From contig JBITNC010000001.1 in assembly GCA_050084985.1 (NCBI GenBank), forward strand, positions 136,338,001 through 136,402,000: DNA of 64,000 nt, given 5' to 3'. The stretch is from Nageia nagi. Taxonomy: Eukaryota; Pinophyta. The notes below the pieces were generated by a model, which saw nothing but the letters and a program-made list of their open reading frames with translations, was not told where the DNA came from and did not search any database. Positions 22,401-34,433 of this stretch are shown piece by piece; position 1 is the stretch's first letter; each line of letters opens with the position of its first letter. The translations under genes were made by a program, and so were the position numbers.

Positions 22401-24335
22401 AAAATGATCATATCTCTTACGTTGAATTCTTATTCAAAATGATATGAACCCTATTGTTGCTTCATGTAATTTTGAGCTTAGGTAAAATTATATTTAATAA
22501 TTTGAAGCATAATTTATCATTATTTTAATAAATAATCTACTTAGGAAACCTTAGATGATTTTAAAATATAATTTTCTATTGATGGATGGTTTTTTTACCA
22601 TATAATGCTTCAAATGGGAAAGTATTTAGGGATGAATAGAAATAAGTATTATACCAATATTTAGCTAATGATAACCACTAGATATAGTGATGTTATTTAT
22701 TTTGAGAAAATTAACCAAGGTAAGTATGTAAACATTTATTAAAAATATCTATTTGATCATTATATTGAGGATACTATAAAGAAGACATACTCAACTTAGT
22801 ACCACTAAGATGAAATAATTCCTTCCTAAAGTTGTTGGTGAAGATATAGTCATGGTCACTCATAATGATTTTGGCCATACCATGTAATTGAAAAATATAA
22901 GCAAGAAATGCATTGTTCACCTTTATTATTAAATAGGGATGTTGCAATGCATATAAATGAACATGATTTAAAAGGTAATCTACTACCATAAATATCAATA
23001 TTTTACCCTCTAATTTAAGAAGACTGTAAATGAAGTTCATGGGTATATGATTAAGGATAGGAAATGGTTACAATAATCTAAGAGATTTAATTATGTCTCC
23101 TTTATTACATCAATATACCACATACTTAGACATAAATATAATAACATCTACTTTTAATTCTTTCCAAGAAAATGATTGCTTCACTTGTTGGTATATTTTT
23201 AAGAATCTTGAATTTTCAGCCAAAGGAGATGCTTGTAATTATTATAAATAGTTAATACTAATATTTTTTGAAGAATATTCTTCCTTTCTTTCTTATATTC
23301 AATAAAAAAATCATAATCCAAGTGGTTATTCATTCATTCATTTTGTTCAAGGTATGAGATATATCACTATAAGAAATGTTTAAGGTTGTTATGGTTGATC
23401 TTAATGATAAAAAGATGCCCCAACAAATAAGGTTTTTATTTCTTTATGATGTGTAGTATAAGAAATATTTTCTTTTCATAAGTGGACTATCCCAGATTCT
23501 TTCCTGAAAGTTACTTACTTTCAAAGGCCAATGGGTGACTATATTGAATTAAAATAACTCCATTTTATATACCAAAAGCATCACACTCAATTATAAAAAG
23601 ATTTCTAAAGTCAAAAGTGGCCAAAATTGAATTGATACACATAAAGTTTTTAAGGGATTGGAAGGCATTTGAAGTAGCTTCAAACCACACAAAAGTATCC
23701 TTTTTGGTAAGAATAATGAGAGGTGCAACATATTTTTCCAATGTGTGAAAAAAAGTTTTTATAGTAGCCTATGAGTCCTAAAAATCCATGGATTTATTTA
23801 AGGGATTTGGGCAAGAGCCAATTTTTAAAATATTTAACCTTATTAAGATCTACATTTACTTATTCATATGTTACTATATGTTTGAAGTGTTCTACCTCTT
23901 AGGACCTCAAAGAAAATATGGGCCTTTTAATTTTTTTTTTCCTTTTGTAATAAGTAAATAACTTTATCAATATGAATTAGATTATCACCCTAAAACTTGT
24001 TATAAATTAAAATATCATCAAAGAAGACTAGGATATACTTATGAAGAAAATTATGAAAGATAAAGATCATGAGACTTTGGAATATTGAAGGATCATTATT
24101 GAGACCAAACGGTATGGATAGGAACTCATAATGACCCTCATATATATGAAAATTATTCTTAGGTCTATTCACTTTCCTAATCCTAATTTGATGAAAACCA
24201 TAATGTAATTCTATTTTAGTGAAGTATCTTGTACCATATAATTTTTCCAACAAATAATTTATAATAGGGGTAGAAAATGTATCTTTGATAGTGATATTGT
24301 TGAAAGGATAAAAGTTTGAATACATATACCATGAG
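22401..24335 (-). pseudogene. Chromovirus pol fragment: RT, RNase H and integrase core
   Basis: Minus-strand RT is clear at 24325-23990: NITIKDTFSTPIINYLLEKL, HQIRIRK, EGHYEFLSIPFGLNN and the active-site box FFDDILIY, with the aspartates intact. The RT-RNase H connection follows with shifts (GFLGLIGYY near 23800, then VAPLIILTKKDTFVWFEA). RNase H includes STYEK...PYLLG near 23420-23500. Integrase core lies at 23040-22590 (MNFIYSLLKLEGK, VVDYLLNH, IIMSDHDYIF, then NKCLHTYLG and PFEALYG). The integrase C-terminal part (AQNYMKQQ, VRDMIILHL) ends at the insertion site at 22400. Several in-frame stops and at least one frameshift occur. Confidence 0.85.
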
Positions 24336-25285
24336 TGATGAGGATCGAAAATGCCTCATTATTGACATATATTATGTTATTATTTTATGTTAAAAGGATA
24401 TTATAGTAATATTTATATATGTTTAAATATAGAGCATTTATCTAAAATAGGAATAAAATGATATACTTTATTAATTATTAATATATTTATAGTTTTGTGA
24501 GAATTAATGATAAAAGTCTTATTTTGGGATTTATAAGTATTATGTCTTGAACATTGGTGGCTAAAGAAAAAGAGGCATCTACATTATTTTATACTCAACA
24601 TAATGGAAAAAGACTTCTAGATCATGGTTAAGGTGATATAGCAAAATATCATATGCTAATATTAGTAGAAATCTTCACATATTATTCCTATTCCCTAGCT
24701 TGTTGATTACCCACCAAAATTGGATGGAAGTTTAAATTGTTTAAGATTAGTTTATGTAGATATTCAATGCTAAAATTCTATATTGATATGTTGCCAACTT
24801 TTGAAGGGGATACATGGTTAGTATTGGGTAACCTACATTAGCATTTGCATTACATTGTAGCTACCATATTGAGGCTGTTATGCAGTGGGATAAATATGAA
24901 ATACCTTGATAGCCTCATGGGAGCTGGAAAAATCTACAATAGTTCTATTGTTATTTTCTTCTTTAGTGGATTATTATTTTCTTATTTAATACATTATTAT
25001 AAATGTAGTTTATCATTAAGTAGATTTATTTTATAACCATTTAGGGAATACAAGAGAGTTGTTTAGTTGTTATGGGCCATAACTCTTGTATTTATTTGAT
25101 AAAGTTATAAATACCTCTCTTGTATATGGGAGAGAGTTGGATAGTTAGATCATTCTTGAGTTTGAGAGTTATAATGTAATTATTTCTATGATGCAAGTAA
25201 CCATGAATAAATAAGTGCAGAGTTTTGTTCTCAATCTTCAGAGTTAGTTTAGAGCTTTTACTAGGTGGAGCTTGGCCATCTCCAA
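24336..25285 (+). repeat. LTR (probable 5' LTR or solo LTR) beginning TGATGAGG
   Basis: It starts TGATGAGG at the point where the chromovirus RT frame is cut. It contains a TATA-like box (ttataaatac, about 25106) and a downstream zone suited to transcript start and polyadenylation, and it repeats over its first 260-270 bp at 34157-34433. The 3' end is uncertain; a possible ...CCAACA end lies near 25285. No standard primer-binding site follows. Confidence 0.65.
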
Positions 25286-27496
25286 CATGTAGAAGTCTCT
25301 CCTTTATTTTCTTGTTATTTCATTCTAGTTGTGCACTTATTTTATTTTCAGTTCATTTCCAATTCTTGCAAGTGTATATTTTTAAATCATAGTAAAGAAA
25401 AGGGCTATTACTACATATAGCCTTAATACACTTGAAACTTGGATTGAAAAATTAAGTGGTGAATTGATGCCTCACCTTTTTGGTGCTAATGCCAAGGATA
25501 CAATGTTAGTAATCAACCAATTCCAAATTCTTCTTAGGAATATTATGGCCAATATCATTTAAAAATTATGTACAACCATATTTACTTGAATTAAACATAA
25601 GAAAATAGGGATTGTATGAATCTAGGTAATCTTATTGTCTTGATATCTCTAGCTAATGGTTGCCAAGGATATTTTAACATTAAATCATAACTTAGTAGCT
25701 CACAGCCCACATTACAAGTAGTTGATATGTATACATGTATTTATTCTATATTGAATAAGTAATCTAGTATAGTAACTTTCCTAACTAAGTAGCCTTTGAA
25801 CCTGTTCATTCACTATGATAGGTTTATTATTTTAGTCCAATTTTCCATTTTTCAAGTTATGTGAATAAGGATTTGTTTCCAATAATATCTTAAGAAAATC
25901 ATACTACAAACCCCCCAAGTTGGAATTGATGAGAAAGTGTAGTAGTTGGTGATTACTAAAAGAATGAACTTCTAGAAAATATCTTTGAATAACACTCAAA
26001 ACCTCTTTGATAAAATTGTAGCATTGAAGGTTGAATTGGTACAAAAAGATATACTCCTTACATAATAAGATTTTTGAATTGCTAAATTAACTTCACAAGC
26101 AATAATGAATGATGATCTTCATCAATAAAAGCATTATGATGTTCCTCTAGAGAAATCCCAATAGTCTATGTAGCTAGTACAATCACCTCCTCTAATTATT
26201 TCATGTATGCCAGTTACTTTGGCACTTGACACTACAACACTAGTTAAATTAGCTTCCTTTATGTTTCAATCATTGATTGAATCCACTTTTGGGGATGCAT
26301 TATGCTCCATTATATAGAGCAACATCATGAGCAACTTTATTCCCATGAAGAAATATCATGTTCTTAGTGATGGATCAACAATGATCCATTCAGAATTGGC
26401 ATGTAGAGTTCAAGTGGAGGTTTATATTTTTAAGCTATAATAGTACAAGGGGAGAATTTTGCTATTGTGGGAAGGTCCATATAGACTTAAAGGTAGAATA
26501 ATGGGAGTAGCTAACTTGATATCAGTAGTGTGGACAAAAACCAACATGTTGGCAATCAAATAAGTGAAAACCAATCAAGCTAATAGCCTGATACAGTCTC
26601 CATCAAAGTACTGAGTTCACTCTCCAAACATGCATTTATTAATGAAAACATGTATGCATTTTATTTTCTATTTTAGATTTAATTTATATATTTAAAATGT
26701 ATATACTATTTACTTAAATATCCTTATTCCCCAAGACCAATATCAATATGAACTTAGAAAAATATGTATCAGATCTTCATAGCATAACATAAATACTTTT
26801 ATGTAAAATTGTGTTGCTACCATATTAGAGGATATTGAGTATCATTATGAATTGTTACAGTCATAAAAAACCTCCACTTTGTCTATCTAGTTCATTTTTC
26901 AAGTCAATATTCTATAAGATAGCTTATAGCATCGATAAATAGTCACTTGAATTCATCTTACCTTCCCTATTTTTATGAGAAAAATTCAAAGTTTTGAGTG
27001 TGGGAGGAAGAATCAAGATAAGTACTAGATCAAAGCTATGAATAATTTGAAGAGATTTTGCACTTCTACAAATCCTTATCATTCAGATCATATAATGTTC
27101 AATATATTCTTTGAATTGAATAGAAGTAAATTTAGAGCATTTAGACTTCACATAAACTTCATGGTGATTGGTATTATGTACAAAACATTATGGGAACTCA
27201 AGAATTTTATTTTATCACTATTTGATAGTTGAAACTTTAAATAATCTTACATTGAAACTTTATTCTATTATAGAAGTAATCATGCCATATTAGCTTGGAT
27301 CATTGCCTCTGAGATGGAGTAGTATTTATATATAGCATGTTGTCTTTAATGTTGAGTAGTTGTTTCAAATTTTTTACTTGTTATTATAGTAAGGATTCCA
27401 TTAGTATTGCTATTATTGTATGAACAAGAGTTGATAATAATTAATAAATAGGGTCCTTGCATGTAATTTTTCTTAAGGATTATTAATGATATTGGA
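25286..27496 (+). other. Interior of the TGATGAGG element, only traces of coding
   Basis: A frame at about 25429-25563 (TLETWIEKLSGELMPHLF) is open for some 45 codons, but I do not recognise it. Near 26455-26500 the plus strand reads FCYCGKVHIDLK, which resembles a damaged CCHC gag knuckle. No RT or integrase was found. Confidence 0.35.
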
Positions 27497-28139
27497 TGCG
27501 TAAACCCAAAATAATGCAATTAATTATTTATGGGGGTTAATTAATGCACTATTGGTCTACTTATTTCTTATTGATGCATATATCTGAAATATGGTAATAA
27601 TGCATAACAAAAAGATACTTGTGTTTAATTATATCGCATGTTCATTTTGTAAAAAAAAATATACATGAAAGATAAGCATACATTCATTCAATTGCACACC
27701 ATTGGCATCCTATATTTGACACACTATTGATGGATTAAGATAAGCAATATAATAGATGCAACAAAGAATGTAGTGACAAGCAAATGAAAGAATCATCAGA
27801 TAGAAAACATAAAATATAACTTACGAATAATATTTATACATAACAGAGTGATGTATCATGTGCTAGAATCTCTGTTGAGTCCTCCTCATATTCATTTTCC
27901 TATGAACTCTCTTTTTAGAGATGATCCTTAAGGTCATCAATTTATGCCTTTATATATGATACAAATTTAAATGACTTTGATCTTTTTGATCCCTTGTACA
28001 TACCACAAGGGTCCACTAGTCCTATCATATAGCTTTATCATGACTTAGGGTATTATTTTAACCCCCTTTTACATAATACATTATTGAGGCTCTAAAATGA
28101 ATTATTTAATAAATAATAATTCATTTTTATGCATCTAAA
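27497..28139 (-). repeat. 3' LTR of the pol-less Tat-like element
   Basis: On the minus strand it starts near TTTAGATGCATAAAAATG, after a purine tract ATAAAGAGGGAAAAAT, and ends ...GGGTTTACGCA at 27497. A TATA-like 'atatataaaggc' (minus, about 27955) is present. The part 27497-27870 matches 32815-33187 closely. Confidence 0.7.
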
Positions 28140-28664
28140 TTTTTCCCTCTTTATAGGTGTGATTGAAGCAATGAAATGACATATCCAAAGAAGAAGTGTA
28201 GAAGAAAACTTTTTAAGCACTTTGAATTCTTTATTATACTATCTCTTGTTGTAGATGATGATGATGATGAAGGTCCCTTACTACCCCATTTTGACTTAGA
28301 TGCCTCAGGAAAGATCCTTGAATGGTGCAACCAAGGCAAAATCTGATGAAGAGTCTCTCTCTAGGAATGATGTTGTGTAGATGATAGAAATGAATGTGCT
28401 ATCAAGTAGCTGTATGATCCTATATCCAATTTTGGACATGGAAGATGTATTTTTTCTCCTTGTACTACTTCAATCATTTTTGATACTTAGGAACCATTTG
28501 CACTTATTTCCATGCCTTGAAACAAAGAATATCTACTTTGATTGAATTGAAATGGAGATGAAATGGATGATGCTAATGGCTTAGGAAATAGTATGAATGC
28601 CATTGATATCATGGAAATTAGTGTATTTTCTTCTACTTTTTAGGATGTATAAACCTATAATAAA

Positions 28665-29232
28665 ATGTTAGTCATAAACTATGGTGTATGCATAGTGAGT
28701 TACATCATTCATTTATGATGAATCAATATCAATAATCCACTTACGGTAGTACCATTGGTTTATCTTTTAAGTGAGTGAACTCTCTCACTAGCCATGTCAT
28801 TGGCCATTGACAATCATACATTTTATGTTTATGATTTTAAGATATTATGCTTTGGATTTGTTCAAATAAAAAATCATGTGGATATACAATAAGTTGTATC
28901 ATCCATTAATGATGAGTTAATATCAACAACTTGATCATGGCTATATCATTGATTTACTTTAAGTGAGTGAACTATCACTAGTCATGTCATTTGGCCATTA
29001 ACTATCATACATTTTATGTCTATAATTTGAAGATATTATGATTTGGATTGGTTCAAAGAAAAAACCATGTGGATGCATAATAAGTTGTATCATCCATTAA
29101 TGATGAGCCAATGTCAACAACTTGCTCATGATTGTATCACCAATTTACTTTTAAGTGAGTGAACTCTCACTAGCCATGTTGTTGGTCATTGATGATCATA
29201 CATTTTCATGTCTATGATTCAAAGACTTTATA
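28665..29232 (+). repeat. Tandem array, about three copies of a 192-bp unit
   Basis: 'gtgagtgaact' occurs at 28771, 28963 and 29155, exactly 192 bp apart each time. Each unit also holds 'catccattaatgatgag', 'caacaacttg', 'tcactagccatgt' and 'catacattttatgtctatgatt'. It lies between the truncated coding part and the 3' LTR, where Tat/Ogre-type elements often carry tandem repeats. Confidence 0.9.
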
Positions 29233-29779
29233 CTATTATTTTCTTTTCTCCTTTTTTTCCATGCTATTGGCATCATGGTAATAGTCATCTACACTACTGA
29301 TGGCATACAAATCCTTGAATTTTGCTAAAATATAATTATTCTATCTTCTGCTAGTCAATATCTACTTATTCATAATACTTTCAATTTAATATGAGATTGG
29401 CCCCAGTTGATGCTTAAAAATGGGTTAAGGGAATCCATATTTTTACATACATGAAGCATACCACAACCTAAATCCACCACATCACCATTTGGGTAATAGT
29501 CATGAATCGGTAACATATGGAAGAGAATAGTCCTATTTAGAGCTATGAGAAATGTAGCATAGAATGCAAAGTGAAGTCTAGAAGGGAAGATAATACTTAT
29601 CATGATCCTTTATTTTGCTTTTTGTTTTTGTTCACCATTGGTAGCTTACTTGCAATGAATGCCACTAGCACCATGGGAAGTTTTGTGTTTTTCAAAAAAA
29701 ATAAAATTTTGCATGACCTTGCTCATGAATTATGTATTTTGTGAGGCACAACACTATCATTTCTAAGCATAATAAATTG

Positions 29780-31200
29780 GCTTGACACCCTCTTTCAATG
29801 GTAGATTATGCATAATAAATGAGCATTCTAATCCTGGCATATCATCATAAGACCAAGTAAAATTCTTAGAATGCTTAATAAACCTATTTTTGTACCTTTC
29901 TTATTATGGAAGAGGTAAGACTACTCCAATTTGTAACAATCTCTCATTATCTGAAGTTCCAATATTGATGTGTATTAAATCCTCTTGTGGAAATGTAAGA
30001 TCTTCTTTCTATAACAAGGATAGAAACTCTTCTATGCTTGGTACTTCATCTTCAACTATATCTAATGGCTGAACTTGCAATACTTCATGAAAATTAATCT
30101 CTTAACCAAAATAAGCATAATCATTAAGTATATAAGTTGATTTTTATTTCTCATTAGATTTGGGTAATCCTAAATGTGCCTCCAAGTATTCAAGAAGATC
30201 ATCATCAGTACTAAAATAATCAAACTCAAGAGATATAGAATCATCAATCCATGTATCTACATCAATATCATTTGATAACTCTATTAGATTGCATTCCTTA
30301 ACAAACTTAATGGGACCCCATTTTCATTTTATTTGTCCATCATTACCCAAATCTATTTTGGTCACTTGAGTCTTAGAGTTATCAAGGAAAATAGGCATTC
30401 CCTTTTCAAATTTTCCTAAACCCACTCCTTTATATTTGCAAGTTTGAACCATGTATTTATGAACAAAAGAAGAGGGAAAGATCTTACTTGGTTTAGAGGA
30501 TGAAGGTATCTTCATTGAAGAGGTCTATTTTGACTTGTTAGCTTTGATAAAGCAAGATTGATCACTATTTCCATGATTTTCATGCTATTGGTAGCTTGAT
30601 AGTAGAATGGTACACTATTGGTAGCCCTCAACAACTAACATCCTAGGCCATCCTAAGTCTTTTATGAATGTAAATAGGTCTGTGTCTTCAATTTTGTAGG
30701 TTCCCATACTTGTCTCTATGATCTTCACCTGTGTTTTTGTATTTACCTTTGATGTATGACATTCCAATAGCTCTATCTCATATCATGGTAGTAACATGGT
30801 AAATTCCTCAAGATCAGCAACATTACATAGTGCATATGGCTCAAGATCTCCCATGACTATATGAACCTCACCTTGGATTTCAAACTTTAATCTACCATGT
30901 AGTGTGGAAGGGACTACATCCATATCATGAATCCAAGGTCTCCCCAAAAGCATGTTATATGATATTTTAGACTCTATAACTTATAATTTTGCTTCTATAG
31001 TCTTGATACCTATGGTAATCATGATTGTTGCTATTCCTAAAGGTTTCTTTGATGAGTTATCATAAGCCCTAATCCGTAAAGTAGCTTCTTCTAAAGGAGA
31101 AGTCCCAACACCTTTCTCTTACAATTGCATCAAAAAATGATTAGAGCATACATTTATGGCTGATCCATTATCTACCATTGTTCATTTGAATTCCCATCCA
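29780..31200 (-). pseudogene. Retroelement protease, G-patch-like segment and pre-RT linker
   Basis: The minus strand shows the aspartic protease active site VDNGSAINV (about 31175-31150), with Asp and Gly-Ser present, then AYDNSSKKPLGIATIMI and LLGRPWIHDMDVVPSTLHG, as in Tat-lineage proteases. Further on, CKYKGVGLGKFEKGM (30440-30400) resembles a G-patch (GxGLGKxxxG). FTWSYDDMPGLE (about 29880-29845) is the segment normally just upstream of RT (FAWSYEDMPGLD). Stops after this point and the absence of RT show truncation or replacement. The protease would cut the Gag-Pol precursor. Confidence 0.8.
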
Positions 31201-32487
31201 TCAACCATAGGTGTGATATACAAAGCTGAACATTCATCTAACAATTCTTGATTAAGCTTTTCAGGTTTGTAAAAAGAAATAGCATCATATTCCTTAATGG
31301 TTCTAATTTTTTTAGAAAACATAGCATCTAAAATATTAGTAGGGATGATTTCATTCTTAAATAAAGCATATAGTATATCCCTATGAACTTGAGATGTAGA
31401 AATGAGATCATATAAACTAATTTTAGGTGTATTTTTGAATTGACCAATCATATTATAAACTTTAGGATCATGAGGGATACTTACTTGTTCAATTGTGATT
31501 AGATTTGAAGCATTTTGTGGGCATCCTCTTCTCAAGTTAGCACAAACCTCTTGTCCATAGAAATGATATTGATTGTAGGTACTTGAGTAGCAAGGCTTTC
31601 ATCATTTATGCATCTTCCTTTCTCCACAAGCTCTAATATTGTTGCTTCTAATGTCTTGCAAAAATTTGTAGCATGTCCTTTTCATTGATGGTAAGTACAA
31701 TAGACATCAAAGCATCCCATAAGAGTATTATCATATTGGGAGGAGCACTCAAGGGGATGTAAAAGTTCTCTTTTCATTAAATCCCTCAAAATAATGCATG
31801 GTTGTACTAGAAATGTATATGAATTTTCTTTTATGGTTTGAGATCTTTGCATCTTTGGGGAAGTGGGTCTATTTTCCATATGTATCAATTTTTTATCTTT
31901 CTTTGCATATATGTTTCTAGTGTCTCACACAAAGGGGTTAGATGCATACTTAAGCTCACCTAAAACTAATAATTCCTTCTCTTTTTGCAATAATTATTGA
32001 ACTAATACTCCAAAACTAATATCCTTAGCACTAGGACCATCCAAATTAATAACATGTATAATAGATTCATGAAAAATAGTACAATTTCATGTTCATCTAA
32101 TTTACTTTGAATGGATTTCCATACCTCTTTTGAGCATAGAACATACTTCTCTAGGTTTTCATTGCCTCCTTATCAAATTGCATATAATTTAGATACATTG
32201 CTTTGCTCCTTAATGTTGTGCTTGTATTGGCCTATGAACATTTTGACTAAGGTCTTGAATGAATTGATCTAATTACCTTATGGAGCATAGAACCATTGAT
32301 TAGCATCCCCTTTTAGACTCCTTGGAAAGAATTTTACCATCATTCTCTCCTCCGATCCTAGCTTTAACAGGCATTCCTCTTGAAAGCTAATGATATGTTG
32401 TTTGGGATCTTGTTTGCCACTAAACATCTCGAACTTAGGGCCCTTGTGCTCAGGTGGTAGGGGAAAGTTGTAGATTTCATATGTCAA
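31182..32487 (-). pseudogene. Retroelement gag region
   Basis: The 32487-32278 frame carries FEMFSGKQDPKQHIISFQEE and ends DANQWFY, a Tat/gypsy capsid signature (FxxFxGxxDPxxHIxxF...W). Near 31715-31640 the frame reads CTYHQ, then after one stop KGHATNFC, a nucleocapsid-type Cys/His motif. 31535-31182 (YNMIGQFKNTPKISLYDLIS) matches the gag-protease junction of Tat elements and ends in the protease start ALYITPMVDGWEF. Several stops break it. Confidence 0.8.
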
Positions 32488-32814
32488 GGGTGAATTAAAT
32501 ATGCCATCATATTCATCTAGATATTATGGTTGTGAGGTGCTAGAAGGTGCATCTTGAATAGTAGGAATAGATGTTGAACTTCCTAGAATAGATGTTGAGC
32601 TTCCTATACTAGCTAATGTATTTATTGCTTTTTCACATCTTGAGCATATTTTTGTTCATTTCTTGCATCAAGGAAATGATTATTGTATCTATTTCTATGT
32701 CACTATCTACCTAGGAATAGGAATACACATTGCTGATGGCATAAACCTGTAATACAAAACTTACGAGATCTTACTGATAGGGTAAGGTAAATCGAATAGT
32801 CGAGTTCACCAAAA

Positions 32815-33187
32815 TGTAGACTCAAAATAATGCAATTTATTATTTATGGGGGTTAATTAATACACTATTGGTCTACTTGTTTCTTATTGATGCATATATT
32901 TAAAATATGACAATACATAATAAAAAGATACTTGTGTTTAATTAGATCATATGTTCATTCTGTAAAGAGAAACATACATGAAATATAAGCATACATTCAT
33001 TTAATTGCACACCATTGGTGTCCTATATTTGAAACATTATTTATGGATTAAGATAAGCAATATAATATATGCAACAAAAAATGTAGCAATGAGCGAACAA
33101 AAGAATCATGAGATAGCAAACATAAGATATAACTTACGAATAATATTTGCACATAACATAGTGATGTATCATGTGCTATAATCTCTC
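32815..33187 (-). repeat. 5' LTR (upstream part missing) of the pol-less Tat-like element
   Basis: It matches 27497-27870 along its length (for example the exact 'aagatacttgtgtttaatta' and 'aacttacgaataatattt'). Similarity stops abruptly at 33187, about 270 bp short of the full LTR, so the U3 side has been lost or replaced. Confidence 0.75.
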
Positions 33188-34156
33188 TATTTTATGATTA
33201 TACATTATGCACAAAATATATTAATTAAAATGAGTGTGAATTTTTTGAAGTTATTTATTTTGAAGGAGCTTGCACAACTTCAGGTGGGATAACAATTTAT
33301 ATATAGAATCTTTCCAAGGTAATATGAAATAGGAAAGTGAAAAATATTGTAAACTATTATATTCAAAAGCAAAAATTAAGAACATCATGTAAATGACATT
33401 AATATTATAGTTTGAAATACATAATATAATAGACATGGAAAGGTTAAAGCAAATTAGTACAATGAAGGGGAGCTCTAGAATAGTGCAAAATCATAATAAA
33501 GTAACTCCAAAAAATTTCCAAAATAGAATAACTACATAATTGTGTTGAATGAGGAGTCAACATAAGAGTATGATTTTTCATATGCAAAGGTAATATTAAA
33601 CCCTCTCAATTATAGTGCAAAATTTTCCCATTTGTGACTCATGTTCATAAAGGATGATGCTATACTTCTAGACAAAGGTTCTTCTAAGACCTTGCTAGTT
33701 AGTTAATTCCACAATCATAGTTAGACATAAATGAGAATTTTTGAATAAGGAGAAAATATGTTGAGTCATGAAAATATGTCAAGATATTATACTTCTAAAA
33801 ATTACTTTTGAGCAAGATGTAATTAACATGGGTAAAATCAAATTTTGTAGCTTGTGCAATATTCTTCCACTATATGTTCTCTTGACTATCTTGATTAACA
33901 CAAAGGTTTTTATGTGGCTATGGTTTGAATTGGAAGGTAGTAATCATTGTGTATATTAGTAATATTGTATTGTAGTTTCATATTGGTTTGTATAAGTGGA
34001 GCAATTAGAATATGGTAAAGGTTCTTGTGGCCAAAAAGTGATATGTTGAACTATTATTTGAGATGGGGTGTGTAGAGTGTAGGGGATGAAATATCCTCAT
34101 AAGAACTTGTGCAAACTTGGTTATAGTAGGAGCAAAAATGAATTATATTTGGGGAA
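33188..34156 (+). other. AT-rich segment between the truncated LTR and the second TGATGAGG LTR
   Basis: A plus-strand open frame at 33768-33959 has no motif I can place with confidence. The last bases before 34157 (atttggggaa) could be the purine tract of the TGATGAGG element. Confidence 0.4.
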
Positions 34157-34433
34157 TGATGAGGCCCAAATAGCCTCATTATTGGCATATATTATGCTAT
34201 TATTTTATGTTAAAAGGATATTATAGTAATAGTTATATATGCTTAAATATAGAGAATTTATCTAAAATAGGAATAAAATGATATACTTTGTTGATTACTA
34301 ATAACTTTATGTTTTTATGAGAATTAATGCTAAAAGTTTTATTTTGGGTTTTATAAGTATTGTGTCTTGAACATTGGTGGCTAAAGGTAGAGAGGCATCT
34401 AAATCACTTCATACTTAGCATAAGAATGAAGCT
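34157..34433 (+). repeat. Truncated second copy of the TGATGAGG LTR
   Basis: It aligns with 24336-24600 from TGATGAGG through 'gcctcattattg', 'ggatattatagtaat', 'aggaataaaatgatatact' and 'cttgaacattggtggctaaag'. Similarity is lost after about 34433. Confidence 0.8.

Larger units (their letters stand above)
8513..24335 (-). mobile_element. Decayed Ty3/gypsy chromovirus split by two nested insertions
   Basis: Read on the minus strand, the element runs RT, RNase H and integrase (24335-22401), then the integrase C-terminal part (15786-15639), then the end of integrase and a chromodomain-like tail (9072-8824), a purine-rich tract (about 8820-8807) and a 3' LTR (8806-8513). The breaks at 22400/15787 and 15638/9078 are insertions: removing each with one copy of its target duplication gives an uninterrupted reading frame with conserved spacing. 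The 5' portion (gag, protease, start of RT, 5' LTR) is missing where an LTR begins at 24336. Numerous stops and shifts make it dead. Confidence 0.85.
27497..33187 (-). mobile_element. Tat-like Ty3/gypsy element with gag and protease but no RT or integrase
   Basis: Direct repeats at 27497-28139 (3' LTR) and 32815-33187 (5' LTR, missing its upstream part) enclose, on the minus strand, a primer-binding-like TTTTGGTGAACTCGAC (about 32814-32797), gag, protease, a G-patch-like segment and the short region that normally precedes RT. The frame then passes into unrelated DNA with a tandem array, and no RT, RNase H or integrase follows before the 3' LTR. The LTR inner ends read TG/CA (TGTAGACTC at 32815, TGCGTAAAC at 27497). 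I found no target duplication. Confidence 0.75.
24336..34433 (+). mobile_element. Poorly preserved plus-strand LTR element, interrupted by a second element
   Basis: Two direct copies of the TGATGAGG LTR start (24336 and 34157) lie 9.8 kb apart in the same orientation; the second is preceded by a purine-rich 'ttggggaa'. Most of the interval is a minus-strand Tat-like element (27497-33187), probably nested. The element's own interior would be about 25290-27496 plus 33188-34156. The second LTR breaks off at about 34433 without reaching its end. Confidence 0.45.

Noticed and set aside
28665-29232. CRISPR-like reading of the 192-bp repeats
   Set aside because: These are contiguous diverged tandem units without unique spacers, in a plant retroelement.
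29370-29603. 77-codon minus-strand frame downstream of the pre-RT motif
   Set aside because: It does not match RT, which should be here, and has no recognisable domain.
33768-33959. Possible Copia RNase H tail (FEQDVINMGKIKF resembling FIREKVxxGEIKL)
   Set aside because: Only a loose resemblance over about 13 residues, no flanking Copia motifs and no LTR at the right place.
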